Assembly: GCA_963704595.1 (NCBI GenBank)
Contig: OY969922.1
Span: 3,720,001 to 3,784,000, forward strand
Source of the DNA: Acuticoccus sp963704595
GTDB taxonomy: Bacteria; Pseudomonadota; Alphaproteobacteria; Rhizobiales; Amorphaceae
Length of the DNA stretch: 64,000 nt
Direction of reading: 5' to 3'
Each line of letters opens with the position of its first letter. The first letter of the stretch is position 1. Of the stretch, positions 34,730 through 43,965 are shown in pieces. The notes below the pieces were generated by a model. The model was not told the DNA's origin. It made no database searches and saw nothing but the letters and a program-made list of their open reading frames with translations. The position numbers were made by a program, and so were the translations under genes.

Positions 34730-35428
34730 ATGACCGAGCCCCTGTTCCGCGACGACCCCTATCTCACCACCGCCACCGCGACCGTCGTCAGCGCAGGCGA
34801 CGGCACGCTGGTCCTCGATCGCTCGCTGTTCTACGCCGCGGGCGGCGGCCAGCCGGGCGACACCGGCCGGCTCGAGACCGAAGACGGCGCGATGCTGACG
34901 GTGAGCGACGCGCGCTACACCGAGGACCGCAGCGCCATCGCGCTCACCGTCGACGGCACCCTCGCCCCCGGCACGGCCGTCACCCAGCACCTCGACTGGG
35001 AGCGCCGCTACGGCATCATGCGGATGCACACCGCGCTGCACCTCCTCTCCGTCGCGCTCCCCTACCCCGTCACGGGCGGCCAGATCGGCCCCGCCGAAAG
35101 CCGGCTCGATTTCGACATTCCGGACGAGACGCTCGACAAGGACAGCGTCGCCGCCGCCGTTCAGGCGCTGATCGACGGCGACCACGGCGTCAGCACCGAA
35201 TGGATTACCGACGCCGAGCTCGATGCGCAGCCCGACCTCGTCAAGACGATGTCGGTCAAGCCGCCGCGCGGGTCGGGCAAGGTGCGTCTGGTGCGCATCG
35301 GCGAGATCGACCTTCAGCCCTGCGGCGGCACCCATGTCGCCGCCACCTCCGAGATCGGCAGGATCAACGTGACCAAGATCGAGAAAAAGGGCCGGCAGAA
35401 CCGCCGCGTCCGGATCGCCCTCGCATGA
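34730..35428 (+). CDS. alaX: Alanyl-tRNA editing protein AlaX
   Basis: A free-standing editing domain (232 residues) that removes Ser or Gly from mischarged tRNA-Ala. FYAAGGGQPGDTG opens the domain; the zinc site is HTALH at about residues 100-104 with CGGTH near 200. The internal IGPAESRLDF stretch fits AlaX-II-like proteins. The stop overlaps the sseA ATG (ATGA), so the two are coupled. Confidence 0.93.
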   Translation: MTEPLFRDDPYLTTATATVVSAGDGTLVLDRSLFYAAGGGQPGDTGRLETEDGAMLTVSDARYTEDRSAIALTVDGTLAPGTAVTQHLDWERRYGIMRMHTALHLLSVALPYPVTGGQIGPAESRLDFDIPDETLDKDSVAAAVQALIDGDHGVSTEWITDAELDAQPDLVKTMSVKPPRGSGKVRLVRIGEIDLQPCGGTHVAATSEIGRINVTKIEKKGRQNRRVRIALA

Positions 35429-36279
35429 CGCTCGTGGACCCCGCCTGGCTCGGCGAACGGCTCGGCCGCGTCGTGGTGCTCGATGCCTCGTGGCACATGC
35501 CCGACACCGGCCGCGACCCCGACGCCGAGTTCCTCGAAGCCCACATCCCGGGCGCCCGCCGGTTCGACATCGACACCATCGCCGACACCGACAGCGGCCT
35601 GCCGCATACGCTCCCCTCGCCCGAGCGCTTCGCGGAAATGGTCGGCGCGCTCGGCATCGACAACACGACCGAGGTCGTCGTCTACGAGGCCGGCCCCGTA
35701 TTCTCCGCCCCCCGCGCCTGGTGGATGTTCCGCGTGATGGGACACGACGCGAAGATCCTCGACGGCGGCTTCGCCCGCTGGCGCGCCGAAGGCTTCCCGG
35801 TCGAGTCCGGCGCGGCGGCGCCGGCCACTCCCGCCCGGTTCACCGCCCGTTTCGACCCCAGCCTCTACGCCGACGCCGACACCGTCGCGAGGACGCTGGA
35901 AAAGGGCGGCAACGTGCTCGACGCGCGCGGCGCCCCCCGCTTCACCGGCTCCGTGCCCGAGCCGCGCGCGGGCCTGCGCGCCGGCCACATGCCCGGCGCC
36001 CGCAACCTCCCCTACGCCTCGCTCGTCGCCGAAGACGGAACGCTGAAAAAGGGCGACGCGCTGAAGTCCGCCATCGCAGCCTCCGGCATGAACCCCGCGC
36101 GGCCGGTCGTGACGAGCTGCGGCTCGGGCGTCACCGCCGCGATCATCGCGCTCGCGCTCGACGAGATCGGCGTGCCGGCCCGCGTCTACGACGGCTCGTG
36201 GACCGAATGGGGTGGCGACCCGTCCCGCCCCGTCGCCACCGGCCCTGCCGACAACGAGACCTCTGCAAGCCAAAGTTAA
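35425..36279 (+). CDS. sseA: 3-mercaptopyruvate sulfurtransferase (SseA family)
   Basis: 284 residues with two rhodanese domains. The N-terminal, inactive one begins VLDASWHMPDTGRD and contains HIPGARRFDID; the C-terminal one holds RAGHMPGARNLPY and the active-site loop TSCGSGVTA, with Cys at about 232. CGSGVT favours mercaptopyruvate over thiosulfate. Coupled to alaX. Confidence 0.92.
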   Translation: MTLVDPAWLGERLGRVVVLDASWHMPDTGRDPDAEFLEAHIPGARRFDIDTIADTDSGLPHTLPSPERFAEMVGALGIDNTTEVVVYEAGPVFSAPRAWWMFRVMGHDAKILDGGFARWRAEGFPVESGAAAPATPARFTARFDPSLYADADTVARTLEKGGNVLDARGAPRFTGSVPEPRAGLRAGHMPGARNLPYASLVAEDGTLKKGDALKSAIAASGMNPARPVVTSCGSGVTAAIIALALDEIGVPARVYDGSWTEWGGDPSRPVATGPADNETSASQS

Positions 36280-36323
36280 CCATCTTCGGTCATCATCCGG
36301 GCGGTCCTGATGGAGTTCGGGTG

Positions 36324-36930
36324 ATGAACAATCCTTCGCTTTGTTTCGCGGTGATCGACGCCGAGCCGCCGCGCGCCGTCGCCGCCTGGGGCACCGTTTC
36401 GGAGCGCGAGACCTGGGAGCGGCACTACCTCGTCGGCGGCGACCACAGCCTGTGCCTGTCGCAGGCCCGCCGCGTCTTCCTCACCGCTCACGGCAGCCAC
36501 GACGGGTTCCGCACCCAAACCATCATGCTCGACGCCGCCTTCCCGCTCGACTGGATGGCGCTCAACGTGATCGAACGGACACTGCCCCGTCGCCTGCGCG
36601 GCCTCGAGATCGACGGCACCGACGCGCAGTCCTTCGTCGATGCGCTCGCCGTCCCCGACCTCGTGCAGGCGAGCGTCCACCGCGTCGCGCGCACCGCCGT
36701 CGTCGGCGCCACCACGGTCGAGACCAGCACACTCACCGTGCCGCAATGGAATGCGACCGCGGTCGCCACCACCTTCGAAAGCCGCAATCCCCATGCGCTT
36801 GCGCGCTGTGGTCGCCAGCGCGGGCCTCGGCGCCCGCCAGCACCAGGATCTGCGCGACTGGCTGCAGGCGATCGCCGCGGCGCAGACCCCCGCCCCGGTG
36901 CCGCGCCAGCGGTTCGCCATCGCGAGCTGA
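36324..36930 (+). CDS. Hypothetical protein (one frame break)
   Basis: A protein of about 201 residues after removing one extra base near 36800, starting MNNPSLCFAVIDAEPP and ending PRQRFAIAS. It has no signal peptide or membrane helix. Features are AVAAWGTVSERETWERHY, DGTDAQSFVDALAVPDLVQA and, after the break, RAVVASAGLGARQHQDLRDW. I do not recognise the family. It follows sseA by 44 bases. Confidence 0.6.
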
Positions 36931-37027
36931 GCCGCCGGTCCGGCTGACCGCCGGAGCCATGCAAAACTGCAATGGCGGTCGCCATCGCCGCCCTTGCGCC
37001 CGCCAGGGCGCCGGGCGATAGCGGCAT

Positions 37028-37942
37028 ATGGAACATCACCCGACCGTCCCCGTCACTGCGTCCGCGGCGAGCAACAACACGCTGCGCGGCGTCGCCTTCA
37101 TCGTGACCGCGATGGTCATCTTCTCGGCTCAGGACGGCCTGTCGAAGGCGCTGGCGGACAATCACTCCGCCATCTTCGTGACCATGTGGCGCTACTGGGC
37201 CTTCGGCGCGGTGTGTTTCGTCCTCCTCTGGCGCAAGGGCTTTCGCACCGGCCTTGCATCCGGCCAGCCACGGCTGCAGGTCGCGCGCAGCGTCACGCTG
37301 GCGCTCGAGATCATCGTCGCCATTGCCGCATTCGCCCTTCTCGGCCTTGCCCCCAGCCACGCGATCTTCGCGTTCATGCCGCTTCTGGTGGTGGCGCTGT
37401 CGGGGCCGGTGCTCGGCGAAAAGGTCGGCTGGCGGCGCTGGTCTGCCGTCGGCGTCGGCCTCATCGGCATGCTCCTCATCATCCGGCCCGGCACGCGCGC
37501 GCTGACGCCCGAGATCGGCGTCGCGCTGGTCGCGGTGTTCATGTTTGCCGCCTACCAGCTGATGACCCGCCGCGTCTCCCGCACCGACACCGCGATGACG
37601 AGCTTCTACTACACCGGCATCATCGGCGCGGTGACGATGACGCTGATCGGCCCGTGGTTCTGGTCGTGGATGACGCCCTGGGAAGCCGTCATGATGGCGA
37701 CCCTGTGCGTCACCGGGATGACCGGGCACTACCTGATGATCAAGGCGTTCGAGGCCGCGGAGGCGTCCGCGATCCAGCCGTTCATGTACCTGCAGACGGT
37801 GATGGCGACCGGCATCGGCGTCACGGTCTTCGGCGAGGTGCTGAGCCCGTGGACGGTCCTCGGCGGCGCCATCGTCATCGGCGCCGGCCTCTTCGCCTTC
37901 TGGCGCGAACGCGTCCGCGCCAAGGCCGCCCTCCGCCGCTGA
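37028..37942 (+). CDS. EamA/DMT family transporter
   Basis: 304 residues, ten membrane helices in two EamA repeats. The first begins LRGVAFIVTAMVIFSAQDG, the second near ALVAVFMFAAYQLMTRR; PSHAIFAFMPLLVVALSGPVLGEK carries the conserved Pro/Gly-rich helix with the acidic turn, repeated as IQPFMYLQTV and FGEVLSPW. The substrate is unknown (metabolite or amino-acid export is usual). The stop codon sits in the loop of a hairpin (CCGCCG-CTGA-CGGCGG). Its last 140 bases and downstream tail are repeated twice after the gene. Confidence 0.88.
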   Translation: MEHHPTVPVTASAASNNTLRGVAFIVTAMVIFSAQDGLSKALADNHSAIFVTMWRYWAFGAVCFVLLWRKGFRTGLASGQPRLQVARSVTLALEIIVAIAAFALLGLAPSHAIFAFMPLLVVALSGPVLGEKVGWRRWSAVGVGLIGMLLIIRPGTRALTPEIGVALVAVFMFAAYQLMTRRVSRTDTAMTSFYYTGIIGAVTMTLIGPWFWSWMTPWEAVMMATLCVTGMTGHYLMIKAFEAAEASAIQPFMYLQTVMATGIGVTVFGEVLSPWTVLGGAIVIGAGLFAFWRERVRAKAALRR

Positions 37943-37980
37943 CGGCGGCCCGGCCCGGGGGCGTGCGGGGCTCTGGCGGC

Positions 37981-38031
37981 TGCGGGACGCTGGCGGTTGC
38001 GGGACGCTGGCGGTTGCGGGACGCTGGCGCC
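37981..38031. repeat. Three tandem 17-bp repeats
   Basis: The unit TGCGGGACGCTGGCGGT occurs at 37981-37997 and 37998-38014, with a near-copy at 38015-38031. It lies between the EamA gene and the first degenerate copy of its 3' end. Confidence 0.9.
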
Positions 38032-38217
38032 GTCTCCACGGTGCAACGTGGCGACCGGCATCGGCGTTACGGTTTTCGACGAAGTCCTGAGCCAGTGGAT
38101 GGCCTAGGCGGCGCCACCGCGTCATCGGCGCAGGCCTCTTCACCTTCTGGCGCGAACGCGTCCGCGCCAAGGCCGCCCTCCGCCGCTGACGGCGGACCGG
38201 CCCGCCGGCTTGCGGGG
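38025..38217 (+). repeat. Degenerate copy 1 of the EamA gene 3' end
   Basis: From 38048 the sequence repeats the gene's 37802-37978 segment (GTGGCGACCGGCATCGGCGT and so on) through its hairpin stop and the tail GCGGGGCT. It carries an in-frame TAG and small indels, so it encodes no intact piece. Confidence 0.85.
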
Positions 38218-38420
38218 CTATGGCGCCGCCTCACTATACCAACATGGCGACCGGCATCGGCGTCACGGTCTTCGGCGAAGTGCTGAACCCCTGGATGGTC
38301 CTGGGCGGCGCCATCGTCATAGGCGCAGGCCTCTTCGCCTTCTGGCGCGAACGCGTCCGCGCCAAGGCCTCCCTCCGCCGCTGGCGGAGGACCGGCCCGG
38401 CCACTGCGGGGCTCTTGCGC
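38218..38420 (+). repeat. Copy 2 of the EamA gene 3' end (pseudogene fragment, still open)
   Basis: From 38244 (ATGGCGACCGGCATCGGCGT) it repeats the last two helices: MATGIGVTVFGEVLNPW, VLGGAIVIGAGLFAFWRER. Unlike the gene, the stop is replaced (CTGG for CTGA), so the frame runs from 38220 to 38495. It is closer to the gene than copy 1 is. Confidence 0.85.
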
Positions 38421-38656
38421 TGTCTGACGATGCCAACGCGGCGCGTTTATCGGAGCGTTGGCGACGGGTGGCGCGAACGAGCGGGTGCGGGGTGAATGCC
38501 ACGACGTGGAAGAAGGCAGTCCCGTGGGCGGCGCGGTGTGCTGCACATGATGGCTGTTCATTGCCAGAAGACGATGCCAAATACGGCTCGTCCGCCCGCA
38601 ACCTCGTACTTGCATGGAGCTGTGAGCGAACGCGCGTGTTCGAGCGGGGAACGCGG
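38421..38656. other. Non-coding spacer between repeats and ratA
   Basis: The tail of the fragment ORF (to 38495) is followed by sequence without coding signs. No terminator or motif stands out. Confidence 0.35.
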
Positions 38657-39112
38657 TCAGGTCGTGCCGTAGACCTTGTCGGCGCGCTCCTCGAAGGCGG
38701 AGGCGAAGCGGCGGAACGCCCGGTCGAAGACCGAGCCCATCACCGTGGCCAGCGTCCGGCTCTTGAACTCGTAGCGAATGTCGAAGTTGACGTCGCAGGA
38801 GTGCTCGTCGACCGGAGTGAAGGTCCAGCGATTCTTCAGCTCCTGGAACGGGCCGTCGAGATACTCCACATCGATGATGTCGTTGGCCCGGTCGAGGACG
38901 ACGCGTGAGGTGAACGTCTCGCGGATGAACTTGTAGGCGACGGTCATCTCCGCGACCAGCACCTCGCGCCCGTCGGCCAGCGTGTCGCGGCGGCGCACGG
39001 TGAGCGAGCGGCACAGCGGCACGAACCGCGGGTAGGACTTCACGTCCGCCACGAGGTCGAACATGTTGGGCGCGGCGTGCTTGACGCGGCGGGTCGTCTC
39101 AAACTGCGGCAT
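38657..39112 (-). CDS. RatA / COQ10-type START-fold protein
   Basis: 151 residues of the polyketide-cyclase/START family: VKHAAPNMFDLVADVKSYPRF at the start, VAEMTVAYKFIRETFTSR, ELKNRWTFTP and a terminal FRRFASAFEERA helix. Alphaproteobacterial members are COQ10-like, thought to carry ubiquinone, while gammaproteobacterial RatA was reported as a ribosome-binding toxin; here the COQ10 reading is more likely. Its start overlaps the lipA stop by 14 bases. Confidence 0.85.
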   Translation of the reverse strand: MPQFETTRRVKHAAPNMFDLVADVKSYPRFVPLCRSLTVRRRDTLADGREVLVAEMTVAYKFIRETFTSRVVLDRANDIIDVEYLDGPFQELKNRWTFTPVDEHSCDVNFDIRYEFKSRTLATVMGSVFDRAFRRFASAFEERADKVYGTT

Positions 39113-40085
39113 TGGCCGCCGCCGTCGTTCCCTTCTGCGCGAACCGCTCCTGCCTTGCGGCCTTCAGCTTCGCGAAGTCCTCGCCCGCATGATAGGACGA
39201 GCGGGTCAGCGGCGAGGCCGAAACCATCAGGAAGCCCTTGGCGTAGGCGATGGTCTGGTAGGCCGCGAAGCTCTTCGGCGGCACGTATTCGGCCACCGCG
39301 TAGTGCTTGCGGGTCGGCTGCAGGTACTGGCCGATGGTCAGGAAGTCGACGTCGGCGGAGCGCAGGTCGTCCATCAGCTGGAGCACCTCGTTCCGCGTCT
39401 CGCCGAGACCGATCATGATGCCGGACTTGGTGAAGATCGTGGGATCCAGCATCTTCACCTGATCGAGCAGACGCAGCGAATGGAAGTAGCGCGCGCCCGG
39501 GCGGACGTTGAGGTAGAGCGACGGCACGGTCTCGAGGTTGTGGTTGAAGACGTCCGGCCGCGCCTCGACGACGCGCTCCATGGCGCCCGGCTTGCGCAGG
39601 AAGTCCGGCGTCAGCACCTCGATCGTCGTGCCGGGGGATGCGTCGCGGATCGCGCGGATGGTCTCCGCCATGTGGTTGGCGCCGCCGTCGTCGAGGTCGT
39701 CACGGTCGACGGAGGTGACGACAACGTGCTCGAGGCCCAGCGTCGCGACTGCTTCGGCGACCTTGCGCGGCTCGGCAGGATCGAGCGGCTGCGGGCGCCC
39801 GGTCCGCACGTTGCAGAAGGCGCAGGCGCGTGTGCAGGTGTCGCCCATGATCATGAACGTGGCGTGGCGCTTCGACCAGCACTCGCCGATATTGGGGCAG
39901 CCAGCTTCCTCGCAGACGGTGACGAGACCCTTCTCGCGCACGAGGTCGCGCGTTTCACGCCATACGGGGGACGTCGGCGCCTTGACCCTGATCCAGTCGG
40001 GCTTGCGTGCCACAGGGCTTTCCGCCCGGCCCACCTTTTCCGGGTGCCGCGGCTGTACGTTTACCCTGTCGACCACAGTGACCAT
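39099..40085 (-). CDS. lipA: Lipoyl synthase LipA
   Basis: 328-residue radical-SAM enzyme inserting two sulfurs into octanoyl groups. The auxiliary cluster is CEEAGCPNIGEC and the SAM cluster CTRACAFC; GVTSVDRDDL-like sequence appears as VVTSVDRDDLDDGG, and RSSYHAGE supplies the C-terminal Ser. MVTVVDRVNVQ is the usual alphaproteobacterial start; a longer frame upstream is not conserved. It overlaps ratA downstream. Confidence 0.96.
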   Translation of the reverse strand: MVTVVDRVNVQPRHPEKVGRAESPVARKPDWIRVKAPTSPVWRETRDLVREKGLVTVCEEAGCPNIGECWSKRHATFMIMGDTCTRACAFCNVRTGRPQPLDPAEPRKVAEAVATLGLEHVVVTSVDRDDLDDGGANHMAETIRAIRDASPGTTIEVLTPDFLRKPGAMERVVEARPDVFNHNLETVPSLYLNVRPGARYFHSLRLLDQVKMLDPTIFTKSGIMIGLGETRNEVLQLMDDLRSADVDFLTIGQYLQPTRKHYAVAEYVPPKSFAAYQTIAYAKGFLMVSASPLTRSSYHAGEDFAKLKAARQERFAQKGTTAAANAAV

Positions 40086-40232
40086 AGGTTCGGATCCCCC
40101 TTCGCGTGCCCGCAACATAGGGGCTTTTCCGCCATGACGCGAGGGTCTTGGAAGCTGCGTCGCACCCCGCGCATGGCACCGATGCAACTGCCGCGGCCAG
40201 CAGGCGGCTACGGATCAGCGAAGCGAAGCCGG

Positions 40233-40694
40233 TCAGAAGACGAAATCGTCTTCCTCCGCGGGTTCGAACGCGTTCTCAAGATAGTCGACGCGGCCGCCGG
40301 CCCAGACAAGCGCGATATCGAAGCGGATGTTGTAGCCGGCATAGCGTTCGTTTTCGGCGAGCCATGCATTGGCGGCACGGGTGATCCTGCGGATCTTGCG
40401 CGCGTCCACCGATTCGAGGCCGCCCCAGCCACTGCGGCGCGCCTTGACCTCGACGAAGGCGACGGTGTCGCCGCGGATCGCCACCAGATCGAGTTCGGCG
40501 CGTCCGACGAGGACACGCGTGCCTAGAACCGTGTAGTCACCCGCCCGAAGGAACTGACGGATCGAACGCTCGCTTTCCACGCCGAAGCGGAACGCGCTGC
40601 GGCGCGACGCGGCCTTGCGCTCAAGAGGGCGTGTGAGTGCGAGCGGCCAGTTGAAGGACGGGACGACGTCCGCCGCCGCGAATTGCACGCTCAT
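40233..40694 (-). CDS. YraN family (UPF0102) nuclease-like protein
   Basis: 153 residues with a restriction-endonuclease-like fold: ERSIRQFLRAGDYTVLGTRVL, then GRAELDLVAIRGDTVAFVEVKARR, giving the E...D...E-x-K order, and ARKIRRITRAANAWL. Family function unproven. It lies 72 bases after the dac gene on the same strand. Confidence 0.87.
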   Translation of the reverse strand: MSVQFAAADVVPSFNWPLALTRPLERKAASRRSAFRFGVESERSIRQFLRAGDYTVLGTRVLVGRAELDLVAIRGDTVAFVEVKARRSGWGGLESVDARKIRRITRAANAWLAENERYAGYNIRFDIALVWAGGRVDYLENAFEPAEEDDFVF

Positions 40695-40766
40695 CGCCAC
40701 ACCTCTCACCAGACAACGACCCGCACCCTACAACCGGAGAGAGAATATTGCAACCGTCCTTGGTCG

Positions 40767-42770
40767 TCAGCGTGCTTCGGTGGCAGCCTCGCGCACCTCG
40801 ATCGCGGTCTCGGTGATGGAAGGTTCGATCGGTGTGAAGGATACCGCACCGACATCCACCGGAACCTGCGGTCTTGGCGGCGGCAGTGGTGCGCGGCCGC
40901 CGCCGATGATCGTGCCTGAAAGCGGATCGGGGCGGGTCTCGTCGGCGCCGCCTATGGCGATATCGACCATCTCGAGGTTGCGGACCGGCTCCAGGTACGT
41001 GAGCGGCAGCGCCTCGGGCTGTGGCCGCAGCGGGAGCCGGAGGTCTTCGGGAAGCGGGTTGGACTTCGGGCTGGCCCGGGACGGGAGCCAGTCGTCCGGG
41101 GCGAATTCGGCGCGTGCCATCAGGGGCGCAGGCTGAGCTGGCTGCGATGGGGGCTGGCCGGGGCGTGCGAGGGGGAACGTGACGGGCGAGGTGCTCGTCC
41201 AGGAGGCGGGCACGAGCTCGGCGCCGGCGAATTCGCGCGGGGCGGCGTCCTTCGGCGGCGCAGGGCGCTCGGGCGCTTCCTCGGCGGCTGTTTCTTCGTC
41301 CCGGGCGTCGTCCCGTTCCGCGGGCGCTGCATCGCCGGCGTCCGGAGCAGCTTCGTCTGCCGAAGCGGGACCCTCGGCTGACACGGTTTCTCCCTCCGGC
41401 GGATCGGATGCGTCAGGGTTGGGCGCCACGATGGGGTCTTCCTGGGCCGCCACATAATTGGATTCGGATGTGCCGGGTGTCTGCGCCGCATCGGCTACAG
41501 GCGCATCGGCACTCGCAACCTCTGTAGTCTCAGCGGCGGGTTGCGCCTCTTCGGTGGGGCTCGCCGCCTCGGCTGCGGCGGGCTCGGTGGGAGCGTCGCG
41601 GGGGGTGGCGAGGGCGGCGCGGACCGCGTCGTCGCGGGCGTTGCGAGCCTTCTGCCACGCGAGCAACGCCTCGCGCTGGGCCTCGAAGGCGGCAAGGCCG
41701 GTGTTGACGCCGTTGTCGTAGCGGGTCACCGGGCGGCGCGCTCCGCAGACTGTGCTGCGGATGTCGGCGACCGGCTCGTCGGCGGCGGGAAGCTCGGCGA
41801 CGGTGCCCATCTCAGGCCGCTCTCCGGTCACGGGGGCGTAGGCGAAAAGGGCGTCGGGCTCGTCGAAGCCGTCGAGGGCGATGGCGCCGCCGCTCTCGAG
41901 CGCCTCGAACCCCTTGGCGAGGAGCTCGGCGGTCCGCTCGTCGCGTTCGCGCGAGGTGGTGCCACCGAGAACCACGGCGCCGAGGCGCACGCCGTCGCGG
42001 GTGACCGTTGCCGCAAGGTTGAAGCCGGAAGCGCAGATGAAACCGGTCTTCATCCCGTCGGTGCCGCGGAACTTGCGCATCAGGTTGTTGTGGTTGCGCA
42101 TCACCTGCTTGCCGAGCCGCACGCCGCCCATGTCGAAATAGTCCGCGAACTGCGGAAAGTCGTTCTGGATCGCCATCATCAGGAGCGCCATGTCGCGCGC
42201 GGTGATGATCTGGCGCGAGTTGGGGAGCCCGTGCGGGTTGTCGAACGAGGAAGAGCTCATCCCGAGGTCGGCGGCCGTCTTGTTCATCGCGTCGATGAAG
42301 CGGCCCGAAGTGCCGCTGACGGCCTCCGCCAGCGCGACCGAGACGTCGTTGGCGGACTTGGTGAGGATGATCCTGAGCGCGGTTTCGACCGTTATGACGG
42401 TGCCGACCTTGAAGCCCATCCGGCTCGGCGGCTGCTGGCTCGCCTGCGGCGAGATCCGCACCGGCGACGTCATCGCCAGCGTCTCGGCCTCAATCGCCTT
42501 GAAGGTGACGTAGGCCGTCATCAGCTTGGTGAGCGAGGCGGGATACCACGGCGTCGACGCCCGGTGCTTGGCGAGGACCTTGCCGTTCGCCATGTCGAAC
42601 AGGAGGTAGGCGCCGATCTCCGCCCGCGCCGACGCCAGCGGCACGAGGCAGACCGCGAGCACCAGGACGAGCCGTGCGATCGCCCCGCGGCTTGCGGCGC
42701 AAGCGGCGCACCGGAAGGCGCCGCGCGCCAGTCCCGTCCGCAAGATCGCACTGCCGCTGAGCCGCTTCAC
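40767..42770 (-). CDS. Serine-type D-Ala-D-Ala carboxypeptidase (S11, DacF/PBP5-like) with long acidic C-terminal extension
   Basis: 667 residues. Signal sequence LVLVLAVCLVPLASARA, then the three penicillin-binding motifs SLTK (79-82), SAN (139-141) and KTG (241-243), which trim stem-peptide D-Ala in the periplasm. From about residue 380 a 270-residue tail follows, dominated by Ala, Glu, Pro and Asp, with repeats like EPAAAEAASPTEEAQPAA, and a conserved-looking end (PLPPPRPQVPVDVG). S11 enzymes are usually 380-420 residues, so the tail is additional. It may bind wall or other envelope proteins. Confidence 0.9.
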   Translation of the reverse strand: MKRLSGSAILRTGLARGAFRCAACAASRGAIARLVLVLAVCLVPLASARAEIGAYLLFDMANGKVLAKHRASTPWYPASLTKLMTAYVTFKAIEAETLAMTSPVRISPQASQQPPSRMGFKVGTVITVETALRIILTKSANDVSVALAEAVSGTSGRFIDAMNKTAADLGMSSSSFDNPHGLPNSRQIITARDMALLMMAIQNDFPQFADYFDMGGVRLGKQVMRNHNNLMRKFRGTDGMKTGFICASGFNLAATVTRDGVRLGAVVLGGTTSRERDERTAELLAKGFEALESGGAIALDGFDEPDALFAYAPVTGERPEMGTVAELPAADEPVADIRSTVCGARRPVTRYDNGVNTGLAAFEAQREALLAWQKARNARDDAVRAALATPRDAPTEPAAAEAASPTEEAQPAAETTEVASADAPVADAAQTPGTSESNYVAAQEDPIVAPNPDASDPPEGETVSAEGPASADEAAPDAGDAAPAERDDARDEETAAEEAPERPAPPKDAAPREFAGAELVPASWTSTSPVTFPLARPGQPPSQPAQPAPLMARAEFAPDDWLPSRASPKSNPLPEDLRLPLRPQPEALPLTYLEPVRNLEMVDIAIGGADETRPDPLSGTIIGGGRAPLPPPRPQVPVDVGAVSFTPIEPSITETAIEVREAATEAR

Positions 42771-42905
42771 GCCATATCCCCGATCGTTCTCGCAGGCGGG
42801 CGGACCGGACGAGGGTCCCCTATGCCGGCTGCGCGCTTGTGAGTATCACTCACCTGCGGCCGGACATCGACCGCACAGTTCAAGTTTATGGGAAAGCGTT
42901 CGATC

Positions 42906-43172
42906 ATGGGAACCGTCAGAGACAGGATCATTGCGCGGTTGAGTGACGAATTCTCACCGCAGGCCCTCGAGGTGATCGACGAATCGCACCTCCATGCGGG
43001 CCATTCCGGCGCCCGGCCCGAGGGCGAAACGCACTTTCGCGTCATTTTGACCGCGGACGCCTTTCGCGGCACCAGCCGGCTAGAGCGGCACCGGATGGTG
43101 AACGCAGCGCTGGCCTCCGAGCTCGCAGGTCCGGTCCACGCGCTTGCCGTGAAGGCCGACGCCCCGGCCTGA
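42906..43172 (+). CDS. bolA: BolA family protein
   Basis: 88 residues from MGTVRDRIIARL; an upstream ATG at 42888 is possible. ESHLHAGHSG, THFRVILTADAFRGTSRLERHRMVN and LAGPVHALAVKA match BolA, which partners monothiol glutaredoxins in iron-sulfur handling and regulation. It is divergent from the dac gene and converges on pyrE, 24 bases away. Confidence 0.93.
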   Translation: MGTVRDRIIARLSDEFSPQALEVIDESHLHAGHSGARPEGETHFRVILTADAFRGTSRLERHRMVNAALASELAGPVHALAVKADAPA

Positions 43173-43196
43173 ACGGGCGCGGCCGCCCGCCGCGGC

Positions 43197-43895
43197 TCAG
43201 GCTTCCGGGAGCGCCTCGATGCCGCCGCGTGCCGCGCTCCAGGCGAGCGGTGCGCGCAGGAACTCGTCGACCTCGTCGAGCTCGGCCGCGGGGAGCGCTT
43301 CGGTGTCGCGCGCGGCCGCGAGGACGTCGGCCCACCTTGCGAGCGAGTGGATCGCGATGCCGTGCTCGGCGAGGCGGTCGCGGCTTCCGGGGAAGACGTC
43401 GTGGTGGAAAACCACGAAGCAGTGCGAGACGGTGGCCCCCGCCTCCCGCAGCGCCTCGACGAATCGCACCTTGCTGCCACCGTCGGTGGCGAGATCCTCG
43501 ACGAGAAGCACCCGCTGGCCGGGCGTGAGATCGCCCTCGATCTGCGCCAGCCGGCCGAAGCCCTTGGGCTTCTTGCGCACGTACTGCATGGGGAGCGCCA
43601 GGCGGTCGGCAATCCAGGCCGCGAACGGAATGCCTGCCGTTTCGCCGCCCGCCACCGCGTCGAACGCCTCAAGCCCCGCAACGTCGGCCATCGCCGTCAG
43701 CGACAGGTCGATGAGGCGCGAGCGCACCCGCGGAAAGCCGATGATCTTGCGGCAATCGACGTACACCGGGCTTTTCAGGCCGCTCGTGTAGGTGAAGGGC
43801 TCGCTCGGGGAAAGATGGACGGCGCCGATCTCGAGCAGCGCACGGGCAGTGATTGCCGCGATCTCCTCGCGGGTCGCAACGGGAAATGAAATCAT
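43197..43895 (-). CDS. pyrE: Orotate phosphoribosyltransferase PyrE
   Basis: 232 residues; converts orotate and PRPP to OMP. FTYTSGLKSPVYVDCRKIIG, AVAGGETAGIPFAAW and YVRKKPKGFG form the orotate and phosphate sites, with the PRPP motif VLLVEDLATDGGSK. The start at 43895 matches family length. It is 70 bases downstream of pyrD on the same strand, so the two are probably co-transcribed. Confidence 0.95.
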   Translation of the reverse strand: MISFPVATREEIAAITARALLEIGAVHLSPSEPFTYTSGLKSPVYVDCRKIIGFPRVRSRLIDLSLTAMADVAGLEAFDAVAGGETAGIPFAAWIADRLALPMQYVRKKPKGFGRLAQIEGDLTPGQRVLLVEDLATDGGSKVRFVEALREAGATVSHCFVVFHHDVFPGSRDRLAEHGIAIHSLARWADVLAAARDTEALPAAELDEVDEFLRAPLAWSAARGGIEALPEA

Positions 43896-43965
43896 TGAGG
43901 CCTCCAGCGGCTGACATCTGCCACGCCGGGGGCGCTTTGCGCAATCGGGCCGTGCGGGGACGGGC

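Noticed and set aside
37981..38420. CRISPR array
   Set aside because: The repeats are three direct 17-bp units plus gene-derived copies, with no spacers and no cas genes nearby.
38220..38495. 91-codon ORF as a separate membrane protein gene
   Set aside because: It is the duplicated 3' end of the EamA gene reading on after loss of its stop.
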